Shown: positions 44,956-53,365 of the stretch, one piece after another | How the letters are laid out: each line of letters opens with the position of its first letter | Numbering within the stretch: position 1 is the first letter of the stretch | NCBI RefSeq assembly: GCF_900148495.1 | Contig: NZ_FTRU01000008.1 | Location: 930,001-994,000 of the forward strand | Length of the DNA: 64,000 bases | Source: Negativibacillus massiliensis | GTDB taxonomy: Bacteria; Bacillota; Clostridia; Oscillospirales; Ruminococcaceae | Reading direction: 5' to 3' | Notes under the pieces: model-generated | What the model was told of the DNA's origin: nothing | The model's input: the letters and a program-made list of their open reading frames with translations, nothing else | The model's database searches: none | Made by a program: the position numbers and the translations under genes

Positions 44956-45534
44956 TTAATAGAGCATCTGCAATATTTTCACACACTGCTCAATCCCAAG
45001 TTTTCCGCTGTCCAGTGTAATCTGATAATTTTTGGCGTCGCCCCATTTCATATCGGTATAAAACCGGTGATATGCGGCACGCCGTTTGTCCTTGTCGCGC
45101 AGACGTTCCTGTGGTGAGACTTCCCTCTCCCCATATACCCGCACAATACGATCTGCACGATAGTCCATACTGGCATGGATAAAAGCGGTTAGACAATCGG
45201 CTTTATCCCGCAGAATATAATCAGCACACCTACCTACAATGACACAGGATTCTTTTTCGGCAAGCTCGGTGATGATCTTCCACTGAATTTCCCAAAGATA
45301 GTCCTCATTGGTCGGACCAAAGGAACGGTTGGAAAGCGCTGAAGCCAAAAATCCTCCTGGAGAATATTCCCCCGCATCCTGGATATACTCCTCTGCAAAT
45401 CCGCTTTCCTGTGCAATCTTATGGATCAGTTCCCGATCATAACAGGGAATCCCCAGATTTTCCGCTACCTTTTTCCCGATAGTGCGTCCGCCGCTTCCAA
45501 ACTCACGGCTGATTGTGATGATTCGGTTTTTCAT
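44956..45534 (-). CDS. Cytidylate kinase-like family protein
   Basis: A 192-residue P-loop kinase of the AAA_26/cytidylate-kinase-like type. Walker A is SREFGSGGRTIGKK (about 9-22), then CYDRELI (about 31), VIVGRCADYILRD (about 99) and RVYGE. These proteins are common in clostridia next to regulators or transporters; their real substrate is unknown, and they are not the essential Cmk. Its start ATG overlaps the MATE stop (ATGA at 45531-45534), so it is coupled to MATE 2. The stretch to the next gene upstream has no terminator. Confidence 0.85.
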   Translation of the reverse strand: MKNRIITISREFGSGGRTIGKKVAENLGIPCYDRELIHKIAQESGFAEEYIQDAGEYSPGGFLASALSNRSFGPTNEDYLWEIQWKIITELAEKESCVIVGRCADYILRDKADCLTAFIHASMDYRADRIVRVYGEREVSPQERLRDKDKRRAAYHRFYTDMKWGDAKNYQITLDSGKLGIEQCVKILQMLY

Positions 45535-46937
45535 ACTTTCTCAACTCCTCTTGTGTTCAATTCCCGGTAGGTGCGCAGGATCAGAAAAAGCGCAGCAACA
45601 AAGGTTAAGATGTCCGATACCGGCATGGAGTACAGCACCCCGTCCAGTCCAAAGAAGATAGGCAAAATCAGCGCAAACCCTACGCCGAAAACAACCTCAC
45701 GAACCATGGAAAGAGCTGTGGATGCCGCTGCTTTTCCCAAAGCCTGCAAAAAAATAAAACAAGCTTTATTGATACAGGCAAGGACAACCATGCACAGATA
45801 AATGCGAAATGCCCTGACTGCAAACTCTGTGTAGTAAGTGCTTTCATTCGCTGCACCAAAAATCAAGATCAGCTGACGAGGGAAAAACTCTGCCAGAATA
45901 AAAGCGATCGCGCCCACTGCGGCTTCCATTCCAAGCAATATTGAAAAAAGCTGTCTGACTCGGTCCTTTTTTTCCGCTCCCATATTAAACCCAACGATCG
46001 GGATACATCCGGCAGCAATTCCAACCACAATGGAAATGACGATCTGGAAGAACTTCATCACGATACCAACTACTGCCATCGGGATCTGTGCATACTGTGG
46101 CTGACCAAAAATCTCATCTGCTGCGCCATATTTTCTAAGCATATTATTGATTGCAGCCATCGCAGCAACCAAAGAAATCTGGGACAAAAAGCTGGTGATA
46201 CCCAAAATCAGCGTTTTTGTGCTGACTGTCCGGTTTATCTTGAAATCCTGCTTTTCCGGTCTGATAATCCTCATGTGAAACAAATACCACACCGCCAAAA
46301 TGGCTGTAACAACCTGACCAATTACAGTGGCTACCGCTGCCCCCATCATGCCCCATCGGAACAAGAAGATAAATACCGGATCCAAAATAATATTGATCAG
46401 TGCACCGGCCAGAGTGGATGCCATCGCAAACTTTGGATTTCCGTCTGCACGGATAATCGGATTCATCGACTGTCCAAACATGTAAAACGGGATTCCTAAA
46501 CTGATATAAAAGAAATACTCTTTTGAATGGGAAAAAGTTTCCTCATTAACCGTACCGCCAAACATCGAGATAATCTGTGTTTGAAATGCCAGATAAACAG
46601 CAGCCAGCACAAGACTGCTCACCACGCTCATTATGACCGCATTGCCGACGCTGTTTTTGGCCTGTTGTTTGTTTCCTTTTCCCAGACTGATGCTCACAAA
46701 TGCACAGCGGCCATCACCAATCATGACCGCGATTGCCAAAGCAACCACCGTGAGTGGAAATACAACCGTATTGGCCGCATTGCCATAAGAACCAAGATAA
46801 CTGGCATTTGCAATAAAGATCTGATCCACAATATTATAAAGTGCCCCAACCAAAAGGGAGATCACACAGGGCAGCGCATATTGCTGCATCAGTTTCCCAA
46901 TCGGTTCTGTGCCCAGATATTGATTGGAATGTTCCAT
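45531..46937 (-). CDS. MATE family efflux transporter (2)
   Basis: A 468-residue MatE transporter, a relative of MATE 1 (43016-44383) and of MATE 3 near 57.4 kb. It has LMQQYALPCVISLLVGALYNIVDQIF at the start (about 16-40), SYLGSYGNAANTVVFPLT, NIILDPVFIFLFRWG (about 177), and PIVGFNMGAEKKDRVRQLFS in the second half. ATG at 46937 is preceded by AAGGTG. It forms a two-gene unit with the CMP-kinase-like gene. Confidence 0.9.
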   Translation of the reverse strand: MEHSNQYLGTEPIGKLMQQYALPCVISLLVGALYNIVDQIFIANASYLGSYGNAANTVVFPLTVVALAIAVMIGDGRCAFVSISLGKGNKQQAKNSVGNAVIMSVVSSLVLAAVYLAFQTQIISMFGGTVNEETFSHSKEYFFYISLGIPFYMFGQSMNPIIRADGNPKFAMASTLAGALINIILDPVFIFLFRWGMMGAAVATVIGQVVTAILAVWYLFHMRIIRPEKQDFKINRTVSTKTLILGITSFLSQISLVAAMAAINNMLRKYGAADEIFGQPQYAQIPMAVVGIVMKFFQIVISIVVGIAAGCIPIVGFNMGAEKKDRVRQLFSILLGMEAAVGAIAFILAEFFPRQLILIFGAANESTYYTEFAVRAFRIYLCMVVLACINKACFIFLQALGKAAASTALSMVREVVFGVGFALILPIFFGLDGVLYSMPVSDILTFVAALFLILRTYRELNTRGVEKV

Positions 46938-47295
46938 TTTTTCACCTTCTCTTTCGTCCAAAATGTATCTTTCTTCCTCTCCGGATGATACCACAGATAC
47001 TCTTTAAACCGTATTTCTTTTTAGGATTGCTGTTGTATCGCCCTTAGCGGAATAAAATTATCCGATTGTTTTGCTTAATTTAAATCCTCCATTCAGTTTA
47101 ATTTTCCGGAAAACAAAAAAACGTGCAGCATACACGCAACCGGAATTACGCATGTATGCTACACGTTGTATTTTCATTATACCTGAATTTTATTTGATTT
47201 TCAAAGGCAGTTTTAAACAAAAAATAGCAAAAAAGAGCGCGTTATTTTCCGTCAATATGATTGTTGGATAACCTTCTAAAAATAGAAAGATATTG
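46938..47295. other. Intergenic region with promoter and terminator
   Basis: No gene. It holds the upstream region of MATE 2 and, at 47121-47168, a strong hairpin (AACGTG and AGCATACA pairing with TGTATGCT and CACGTT) that on the minus strand is followed by T7 and so terminates the lipoprotein gene to its right. Confidence 0.75.
47121..47168 (-). terminator. Terminator of the small lipoprotein gene
   Basis: The two arms AACGTG-AGCATACA and TGTATGCT-CACGTT pair with one mismatch, followed on the minus strand by T7. Confidence 0.78.
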
Positions 47296-47811
47296 TTATT
47301 TCTTCCCTTTTTTGTCTTTGAGCCTAGCCGCCAATTGCTCTGCCTGTTTTGCTGTCTGTTCAGATGCCCGATACAGCCACCTTTCGCTGCTGGTCTGGTC
47401 TAGCAGCAGGATGACACTTCCCTCTTCTCCCGCATCCTGCACCGAAAGAAAGTGTTGCAGCTCTTTGTCCGCAACGGTCAGACAGACAGAAAGCCCATGC
47501 TCTATCCCCTCACACGCTTCCCAGCTTTCGATATCAAGTAATTGTAAAAGTTCTGTCTGCTCTTCGCCAGATAAAGAAACCTGTCTTCCAAAATCATCCG
47601 GGCCATCTTTGTCAAATCCCGCAATCACAAACTGCTCCACCTTCCAGGAATTTGGCAAAACAGATTCTGCTTCTTTAACTTCGCTTTGTTCCTCATGCGC
47701 TTCTTCCGAAGAACTTTGCAAATCATCCTGTATGCTTCGTGCACAGGCAGAAACATTCAGCAGGACAAGAAATGTCATCAGCACAGCAATTATTTTTTGA
47801 TATCGCATCAT
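47296..47811 (-). CDS. Putative lipoprotein of unknown function
   Basis: A 171-residue protein with a short basic N-terminus, a hydrophobic segment KIIAVLMTFLVLLNVSAC (about 4-22) ending in a lipobox-like NVSAC, and a Glu/Ser-rich linker (about 26-50). The body contains CEGIEHGLSVCLTVADKELQHFLSVQD and two further strands. The last 15 residues are lysine-rich. I do not recognise it. ATG at 47811 has GGGGAGG seven bases upstream. It is alone between two terminators. Confidence 0.65.
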   Translation of the reverse strand: MMRYQKIIAVLMTFLVLLNVSACARSIQDDLQSSSEEAHEEQSEVKEAESVLPNSWKVEQFVIAGFDKDGPDDFGRQVSLSGEEQTELLQLLDIESWEACEGIEHGLSVCLTVADKELQHFLSVQDAGEEGSVILLLDQTSSERWLYRASEQTAKQAEQLAARLKDKKGKK

Positions 47812-48171
47812 AAAACTTCCTCCCCGTGCCTTAGCATGATTCATCCTTTTCTTTCATTTTACCACAACAATCGGAGCAATTCTATTGTCTTTTACAGAAA
47901 TTTACTTTTACACTCATAGATTTTTAAATGTTATTGTTTTAACACACTTTAGAAAAGATACACAAAAGCTCTTTTCAATCACAACTTATTTTAAAAGAGT
48001 TTAACAAAAGCCTTTGTTTCTCTCAAATACTGCATTTGTCTTAATAAAATGTCAATGTTAAATCCATGTAAAATCGTGTTAAATTTGCGCGTTGCATCTT
48101 GCTTTTATTTCAAATTTTGTGTATAAAATTAATAGTAAAATAAATTTTTGTAAAATCATGGAGGAAGTATT
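47812..48171 (+). promoter_or_regulatory. Na/Pi cotransporter control region with Pho-box-like repeats
   Basis: AT-rich 360-base gap. TGTTAAAT (48056-48063), TGTAAAAT (48067-48074) and TGTTAAAT (48077-48084) are direct repeats with starts 11 and 10 bases apart, and TGTCAA precedes at 48050. This is the TGT-every-11-bases pattern bound by PhoB/PhoP. A TATAAA-type -10 lies 40 bases on. Assignment is inferred. Confidence 0.5.
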
Positions 48172-49809
48172 GTGAAGATAACAGATCTAATTAGCCTGCT
48201 TGGTGGTCTTGGTTTGTTCCTTTATGGCATGCAGATGATGAGTAACGGTCTCGAGGCTGCAGCCGGAAACCGCATGAAAAAAATCCTGGAAAAACTGACT
48301 GCAAATCGTTTTCTTGGTGTTCTGGTCGGCGCCGGCATCACCGCTGCCATCCAGTCCTCTTCTGCAACAACCGTCATGGTTGTCGGCTTTGTAAACTCCG
48401 GTATGATGACATTGGGCCAGGCTGTCTGGATTATCATGGGTGCTAACATCGGTACCACCATCACCGGCCAGCTGATCGCTCTGGACATCGGTGCTCTTGC
48501 CCCTCTGTTCGCCTTTATCGGTGTTGCGCTCATCGTCTTTATCAAGAAGGAAAAGGTTCATCACTACGGTAAAATCATTGCCGGTTTGGGTATTCTGTTT
48601 ATCGGTATGGATATGATGAGCTCCGCGATGATGCCGCTGCGTGATTCCCAGACCTTCATCAACCTGATGACCAAGTTCTCCAATCCTGTACTGGGTATCC
48701 TTGCTGGTGCACTGTTTACCGCTGTCATCCAGTCCTCTTCTGCTTCTGTTGGTATCCTTCAGGCACTTGCAGGAAGCGGTGTAATCGGACTTTCTCAGGC
48801 AGTATATGTTCTGTTTGGTCAGAACATCGGTACCTGTATCACAGCAGTTCTGGCTTCGATTGGTACTGCACGCAATGCGAAGAGAACCACTATCATCCAT
48901 CTTCTCTTCAACATCATCGGTACCACCATCTTCACCATCGTTTGCATCCTGACCCCATTTGCTGCCTTTGTAGAGAGTCTGACTCCGGACAACGTTGCAG
49001 CCCAGATTGCAAACATGCACACCATCTTTAATATTACAACTACCATTCTTCTTCTTCCTTTCGGCACCTATCTTGCAAAGATTGCAACCAAGATTCTGCC
49101 GGACCTGCCGGAAGAAAAAAGCGACGTTATGCATCTGGAATACATCCGTCCTATTCCAATTGAAAACCGAGGCGAAACCAAGATCGGTCTTTCTGCAATC
49201 GCAGTAAACGCGATCAAAAACGAGCTGCTTCGTATGGTTAAAATGGCAAAAGAAAACGTTGATGCCAGCTTCGAAGCTGTAAAAGACGGAAAAACCACCC
49301 TTCTGGAAGAGGTTCGTGACCGCGAGGAATATATCGACTACCTCAACAAGGAGATCTCCAAATATATCTCCAAGATCATGGTAAAAGAAAGAAACCCGAA
49401 AGACTCCCAGTACATGAGCGCACTGTTCAAAGTATGCGGCAACTTGGAGCGTATCGGTGACCATGCTGTCAACATCTGCGAATACACCAAGATGATCGAA
49501 GAAAAGAACATCACCTTCTCCAAGGAGGTAATCGGTGAAATCGCACAGATGCGCGAAATCTGTGTCAAAGCACTTTCCAAGGTTGAATCGATCGACAACG
49601 GCATCAATGTTGCAGAGATTGCAAGCATTGAGGAAAAGATCGACGAAATGACCGAACAGTTCCGTAAAAACCAGATCGACCGCATGCAGGTCGGCAAATG
49701 TTCCGACGAAGGCTGTGTCCTCTACTCCGAGATGCTCACCGACTTTGAACGTATCGGCGACCATATCTTAAACGTAGGTCAGGAAATGGCTGGTGCAGTA
49801 AACGAATAA
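48172..49809 (+). CDS. Na/Pi cotransporter family protein with PhoU-like domain
   Basis: A 545-residue Na+-dependent phosphate transporter of the NptA/YjbB type. The first 310 residues hold about eight TM helices, and the family's two QSSSAT-type repeats are intact (AAIQSSSATTVMVVGFVN about 58 and AVIQSSSASVGILQAL about 183). Residues about 340-545 are a cytoplasmic PhoU-like helical domain (FKVCGNLERIGDHAVNICEYTK, then MLTDFERIGDHILN). The start GTG has GGAGG seven bases upstream. It is followed by a terminator. A Pho-box-like leader precedes it, so induction by phosphate starvation is likely. Confidence 0.9.
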   Translation: MKITDLISLLGGLGLFLYGMQMMSNGLEAAAGNRMKKILEKLTANRFLGVLVGAGITAAIQSSSATTVMVVGFVNSGMMTLGQAVWIIMGANIGTTITGQLIALDIGALAPLFAFIGVALIVFIKKEKVHHYGKIIAGLGILFIGMDMMSSAMMPLRDSQTFINLMTKFSNPVLGILAGALFTAVIQSSSASVGILQALAGSGVIGLSQAVYVLFGQNIGTCITAVLASIGTARNAKRTTIIHLLFNIIGTTIFTIVCILTPFAAFVESLTPDNVAAQIANMHTIFNITTTILLLPFGTYLAKIATKILPDLPEEKSDVMHLEYIRPIPIENRGETKIGLSAIAVNAIKNELLRMVKMAKENVDASFEAVKDGKTTLLEEVRDREEYIDYLNKEISKYISKIMVKERNPKDSQYMSALFKVCGNLERIGDHAVNICEYTKMIEEKNITFSKEVIGEIAQMREICVKALSKVESIDNGINVAEIASIEEKIDEMTEQFRKNQIDRMQVGKCSDEGCVLYSEMLTDFERIGDHILNVGQEMAGAVNE

Positions 49810-49828
49810 TCGTATCACACAAAAGAAC

Positions 49829-49863
49829 AAAAAAAGGACACCGAAATTCGGTGTCCTTTTTCT
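49829..49863 (+). terminator. Bidirectional terminator after the Na/Pi gene
   Basis: AAAAAGGACACCGAA (about 49831-49845) and TTCGGTGTCCTTTTT form a 15-bp palindrome with T-runs on both strands. It also ends the minus-strand gene at 49875. Confidence 0.9.
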
Positions 49864-49874
49864 TTTATATCAGA

Positions 49875-50309
49875 TTATCCTCTGAGCGCATATTTTCCTT
49901 TGATGGTCAATACTGCAACGCCTTTTTTGACAAAAGCATAGTCGAACAGGTAACCTTCCCGCTTGGAACCTTCTTCTGCCAGCTGCTGTAACTGACAGAA
50001 AATATCACTGTGATGATAAAGCTGATAATCGCCCTTAACAAAGGTCTTCAAATGATAGAACAAAACGATCAGACCTTTTTCCTCCAGGCTCTTTAACAGC
50101 TCTGCGCGGTGTTTTACCGATTCCATGCCTTCCTTTTCGTCTGTCAGATGAACTGCATCCAGTGCTGTACTGCGCAGCTCCTCTTCCCTGCTGCTTCGCA
50201 GTTCAAAGCGGCAGACAGGATAGCGGACCGCTGCATGGATCTGCTGCAATACTTCTTTTTCTTCTTCTGTGATTGTTGGCGAAACGGTATGATTGATATG
50301 AACGCTCAT
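49875..50309 (-). CDS. Hypothetical protein linked to a muramidase
   Basis: A 144-residue soluble protein I do not recognise. It is helical at the start (TITEEEKEVLQQIHAAVRYP), then has DAVHLTDEKEGMESVKHRAELLKSLEEKGLIVLFYHLKTFV and ends in FDYAFVKKGVAVLTIKGKYAL, which looks like a winged-helix pattern. AGGAGG precedes the ATG. It lies 37 bases after the GH25 gene, in the same direction, so they probably form an operon. Confidence 0.55.
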   Translation of the reverse strand: MSVHINHTVSPTITEEEKEVLQQIHAAVRYPVCRFELRSSREEELRSTALDAVHLTDEKEGMESVKHRAELLKSLEEKGLIVLFYHLKTFVKGDYQLYHHSDIFCQLQQLAEEGSKREGYLFDYAFVKKGVAVLTIKGKYALRG

Positions 50310-50346
50310 CGTTTCTTCCTCCTTTATTTTGATTGCTGTTTTGTAC

Positions 50347-50961
50347 TTATCCGTTCAGGTGATTGAGTCCCGCTTTCTTTAAAATCTGCGGGTAATCCTT
50401 ATAGCAGACATTTTCGTCCACATTGCCCAGGATGCCGTCCACCTTTGCCTCCCAGGTAAACTGCCACATACCATATGGCTTATCGAATTTGGGTGCGGAC
50501 ACTCCCACATGAGCAATCCATCGGTCGTAGGCATTCAGCTCCTTGCTGGAAAGTTTGGTTCGAAACCAGGAAACCATGCTGTAAAGTACCGCATAATATT
50601 TCTGTCGTTCCAGCTCCTGGCAAAAGGTCTTTGCAATGGGTGCAAGGTCGCGGATCGGTTTTTGCTCCGGCGCTTCGATATCCACTGCCAGTGGCAGAGT
50701 CAGCTGTTTTCCCTTCACCGACTGGAGGAAAAACTGTGCTTCCTTTAGAGAATCCAGCGCATTTGCTGCACGCAGATAATGGTATGCACCCACATGCAGA
50801 CCGGCCTTGGTCGCCTGCTCATAGTTTTTATCAAATGCGGGGCTGAGATAGCTCTGTCCTTCGGTTGCTTTGAGCATAACGCCCCAAATCCCGTCTTTTT
50901 TTACGCGGGAAAAATCAATATCGCCCTGATGGGCGGATAGATCCAGTACACGAAAATTCAT
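50347..50961 (-). CDS. Glycoside hydrolase family 25 muramidase
   Basis: A 204-residue GH25 (Cellosyl/Lyc-type) lysozyme domain. The catalytic-site motifs are DLSAHQGDIDFSRVK (Asp 7), LKATEG (about 31), GAYHYLRA (about 57) and VDIEAPEQ (catalytic Asp/Glu about 92-94). It hydrolyses the MurNAc-GlcNAc bond of peptidoglycan. There is no signal peptide or wall-binding repeat, which is odd for a lysozyme acting outside the cell. It may be released by lysis or exported by another route, as for some phage endolysins, but no phage genes are near. AAAGGAGG precedes the ATG. Confidence 0.88.
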   Translation of the reverse strand: MNFRVLDLSAHQGDIDFSRVKKDGIWGVMLKATEGQSYLSPAFDKNYEQATKAGLHVGAYHYLRAANALDSLKEAQFFLQSVKGKQLTLPLAVDIEAPEQKPIRDLAPIAKTFCQELERQKYYAVLYSMVSWFRTKLSSKELNAYDRWIAHVGVSAPKFDKPYGMWQFTWEAKVDGILGNVDENVCYKDYPQILKKAGLNHLNG

Positions 50962-51114
50962 CTGTTCCTGCCTCCTTTACTGGATTGCGTTGGCTTTTCA
51001 GTTTTAGCCAAATGCTCTCCGTTTCATTCTATGCAGAAGAACGGATTTTCGACCTCTCTCTATCCTTCCTTTTAATCTGTAATAAATTTCTTGTTTCCTG
51101 GCATTATATCAAAA

Positions 51115-51918
51115 TTAATGCAACATTTGTTCTGTAAAGCTTATATCCTTTACAGATAATTCAACCCATGCACTCCGATATCCGCAGGCAATTGCGTTTC
51201 GTTTGGAGATAAGATTGGACCACGCGGTACAATAAAACGGGATTTTTCCCTTTGCAAACACCTCTCGGGTCAATGCAGAGGTCAGCGCTTTCGCAATACC
51301 GCGTCCCCGAAACTGCGGCAGGACATCAATCCCGATCTGCCACAGCTGATCGCAGTCATCGCTGACGCCGGCAACTCCTGCAAGCTCTCCATCCTCCACA
51401 AAGCCGACCGCCGCGATGCGGTCCTTCTTCTCCCCTTCTGTGGTGTAGGACAATGCCATGGAAAACCGGCGATCCGAATAGAGCTTTTCAATCTGCTGAT
51501 CGTACAGCCATTCTATCGTAAGCCCAGGCAGGGTGATAACCTCACTTTTAGGGTCAGGCAAAAAATATTCTGCCAAAAAGCAAACAGCTTTTTGATACTT
51601 CTGCATCTCTTTGGAAATCTGATTGAGATGCGGGGTATCAAACGCATAGAATGGATAGCGGCAGCTTTGCAGGTACTGACAGACAAAGTCATATACCTTC
51701 TCATCCGCCACCGCCACAACTCCATTTCCATAGGAAACAAACTGGCAGAAGTGCGGCTGCGTATAATATTTTTTTGCGCCGCAAAGCGGTTTGGAAAGCA
51801 GAACGGTATTTTCCTGCTTTTCAAAATCTTCAGGTGAGCATCCGCAGTCTTTGGCTGACTGCTCCATTGCTGCCCGGCGTATCATTTCCCAGTTAAAATC
51901 ATTGCTCAGACAGTTCAA
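51115..51918 (-). CDS. GNAT-family acetyltransferase (267 aa)
   Basis: A 267-residue protein. The C-terminal 130 residues are a GNAT domain with AAVGFVEDGELAGVAGVS, then LWQIGIDVLPQFRGRGIAKALTSALTREV (acetyl-CoA loop RGRGIA, about 211) and YCTAWSNLISKRNAIACGYR. The N-terminal half is an extra helical domain starting NWEMIRRAAMEQSAKDCGCSPEDFE. The substrate is unknown. The start is TTG at 51918, which overlaps the end of the upstream oxidoreductase gene by 20 bases; AGGA lies seven bases before. Confidence 0.75.
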   Translation of the reverse strand: MNCLSNDFNWEMIRRAAMEQSAKDCGCSPEDFEKQENTVLLSKPLCGAKKYYTQPHFCQFVSYGNGVVAVADEKVYDFVCQYLQSCRYPFYAFDTPHLNQISKEMQKYQKAVCFLAEYFLPDPKSEVITLPGLTIEWLYDQQIEKLYSDRRFSMALSYTTEGEKKDRIAAVGFVEDGELAGVAGVSDDCDQLWQIGIDVLPQFRGRGIAKALTSALTREVFAKGKIPFYCTAWSNLISKRNAIACGYRSAWVELSVKDISFTEQMLH

Positions 51919-52897
51919 AATGGATTCCTGCCTCCTCGCGTGCCATCTTCATCACACGGCTGACCGTATACGCAATCGAGCTGACATAGCGGTACTGTGC
52001 CCGGTTCTGCTCTGGCTGTGTGATAAATTCATAAAAGCGCTTTGCCTCATAGGACATCTGCAGATATTTGTCGGTATAGGTGCTCAGCGGCTGCGGCTGT
52101 CCTCCTACCGGAGTAAAGGTCATATCGGTCAGTTTGGAGATGCGTGGGATGCGGATGACGCCGTGTTCTCCCTGAATTTCCGAACCGATTTCTCCCTGTG
52201 CGGTTTTGGAATAGGTCAGTACAACCGTTTTGTCTGCATAATGCAGGGTCACACAGCCGCTTCCATCCGCTCCGGTAGACAAAAACCGTGCATGCGCCGA
52301 CACTTTGTCCGGCATGCCAAACAGCATGACTGCCGGATAAACACAATAGATTCCAAGATCCATCAGTCCGCCGGTTGCCATATTCGGATTAAAGATGTTT
52401 GGCACTTCACCTGCAAGATATGCCGGATACTTGGAAGAATACTGCGAAAAATCCAGTCTTGCCAAATGAACACCGCCCAGACGTTCCACTGCGCCCTGCA
52501 GTATCCGCATCTCCGGCAGATAAACTCCAATCAGCGCCTCCATGTAGACAAGGCCTTTTTGTTCTGCCAGCTGCTGGAGCTCCATGAGCTGTTCCGGCTC
52601 CACAGTGATCGGCTTTTCGCAGATAACGTGCTTTCCATGCTGCAAAAACAGCTTGCTCTGGCTGTAATGCAGAGCATTGGGGCTTGCAATATAAACCGCG
52701 TCGATCTCCTTATCCTCAGCCATTGCTTCCAGATCGGTGTAGACCTTCTGTGCACCCCACTGTTTTGCAAACTCTTCCCCTTTTTCCTGACTGCGGGAAT
52801 AGCATGCAGTATACTCTAAACCTTCTACCTCGCGGGCTCCCTTTAAAAACTCACCGGCAATCCATCCGGTACCAATTGATGCAAAACGAATTGACAT
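51899..52897 (-). CDS. Gfo/Idh/MocA family oxidoreductase
   Basis: A 332-residue NAD(P)-dependent sugar or polyol dehydrogenase type. The N-terminal Rossmann motif is IGTGWIAGEFL (about 8-18), the family's EKP motif is CEKPIT (about 95), and the C-terminal half has the large beta-sheet domain with GGLMDLGIYCVYPAVML (about 173-189). The substrate is not evident. ATG follows GGAG. It is flanked in the same direction by the DUF3784 gene upstream and the GNAT gene downstream. Confidence 0.88.
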   Translation of the reverse strand: MSIRFASIGTGWIAGEFLKGAREVEGLEYTACYSRSQEKGEEFAKQWGAQKVYTDLEAMAEDKEIDAVYIASPNALHYSQSKLFLQHGKHVICEKPITVEPEQLMELQQLAEQKGLVYMEALIGVYLPEMRILQGAVERLGGVHLARLDFSQYSSKYPAYLAGEVPNIFNPNMATGGLMDLGIYCVYPAVMLFGMPDKVSAHARFLSTGADGSGCVTLHYADKTVVLTYSKTAQGEIGSEIQGEHGVIRIPRISKLTDMTFTPVGGQPQPLSTYTDKYLQMSYEAKRFYEFITQPEQNRAQYRYVSSIAYTVSRVMKMAREEAGIHFELSEQ

Positions 52898-52909
52898 ACT
52901 GTTCCTCCA

Positions 52910-53248
52910 TTATTTTTTCCGAAAGCGTTTCTTTGTGTTCATGTAAACAATCATCCATACAATCAGCAGGACATATGCAGTCCATCCTATTCCATACACC
53001 GATCCAAATGGCAGTCCTGCCAGAATCAACAGCTCCATCCCGATTGGCAGGATACTCAGCACGATGATACATTTCCCGCTGAAACGAAGCAGCCTTTTTT
53101 CGTCCCACTTTGCCTTTTCCTCTCGACTCATGGTGTTGTAACCTGCGAGCAGAAAACCCGCCTTCCCACCATACAGCAAGATTCCGATTATCAGCATGGG
53201 GAAGCATACCACTGCTGCTATCGCCAATCGTGCAATGCTTTCTACCAT
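52910..53248 (-). CDS. DUF3784-like small membrane protein
   Basis: A 112-residue protein with three hydrophobic segments (about 5-33, 58-78 and 83-103). The cytoplasmic loop AGYNTMSREEKAKWDEKRLLRFSGK (about 34-58, given as a shorter set of residues: AGYNTMS, KAKWDEK, LLRF) is the DUF3784 signature. Function unknown. It precedes the Gfo/Idh gene by 12 bases, and GGAGG-like sequence precedes the ATG. It is the first of this unit. Confidence 0.75.
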   Translation of the reverse strand: MVESIARLAIAAVVCFPMLIIGILLYGGKAGFLLAGYNTMSREEKAKWDEKRLLRFSGKCIIVLSILPIGMELLILAGLPFGSVYGIGWTAYVLLIVWMIVYMNTKKRFRKK

Positions 53249-53294
53249 ATGGACCCCTCCTTTTCAGCAGATAATCCTTCTCTTTTATCATAAC

Positions 53295-53352
53295 ACAAAA
53301 GCCCTTTTGGCTCAAGAGGATACGCTTTTCCTCTTCCAAAAGGGCTTTTTCT
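53295..53352 (-). terminator. Terminator of the LrgAB operon
   Basis: AAAAGCCCTTTTGG (53297-53310) and CCAAAAGGGCTTTTT (53336-53350) form a 14-bp stem with an inner AAGAGGA/TCCTCTT stem. On the minus strand a T-rich tail follows. Confidence 0.83.
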
Positions 53353-53365
53353 ATCCATATTGCTT

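Noticed and set aside
48187-49764. 525-codon antisense frame over the Na/Pi gene
   Set aside because: Mirror of a strongly biased real gene; composition rich in Asp, His, Cys and Asn without a fold; no ribosome site.
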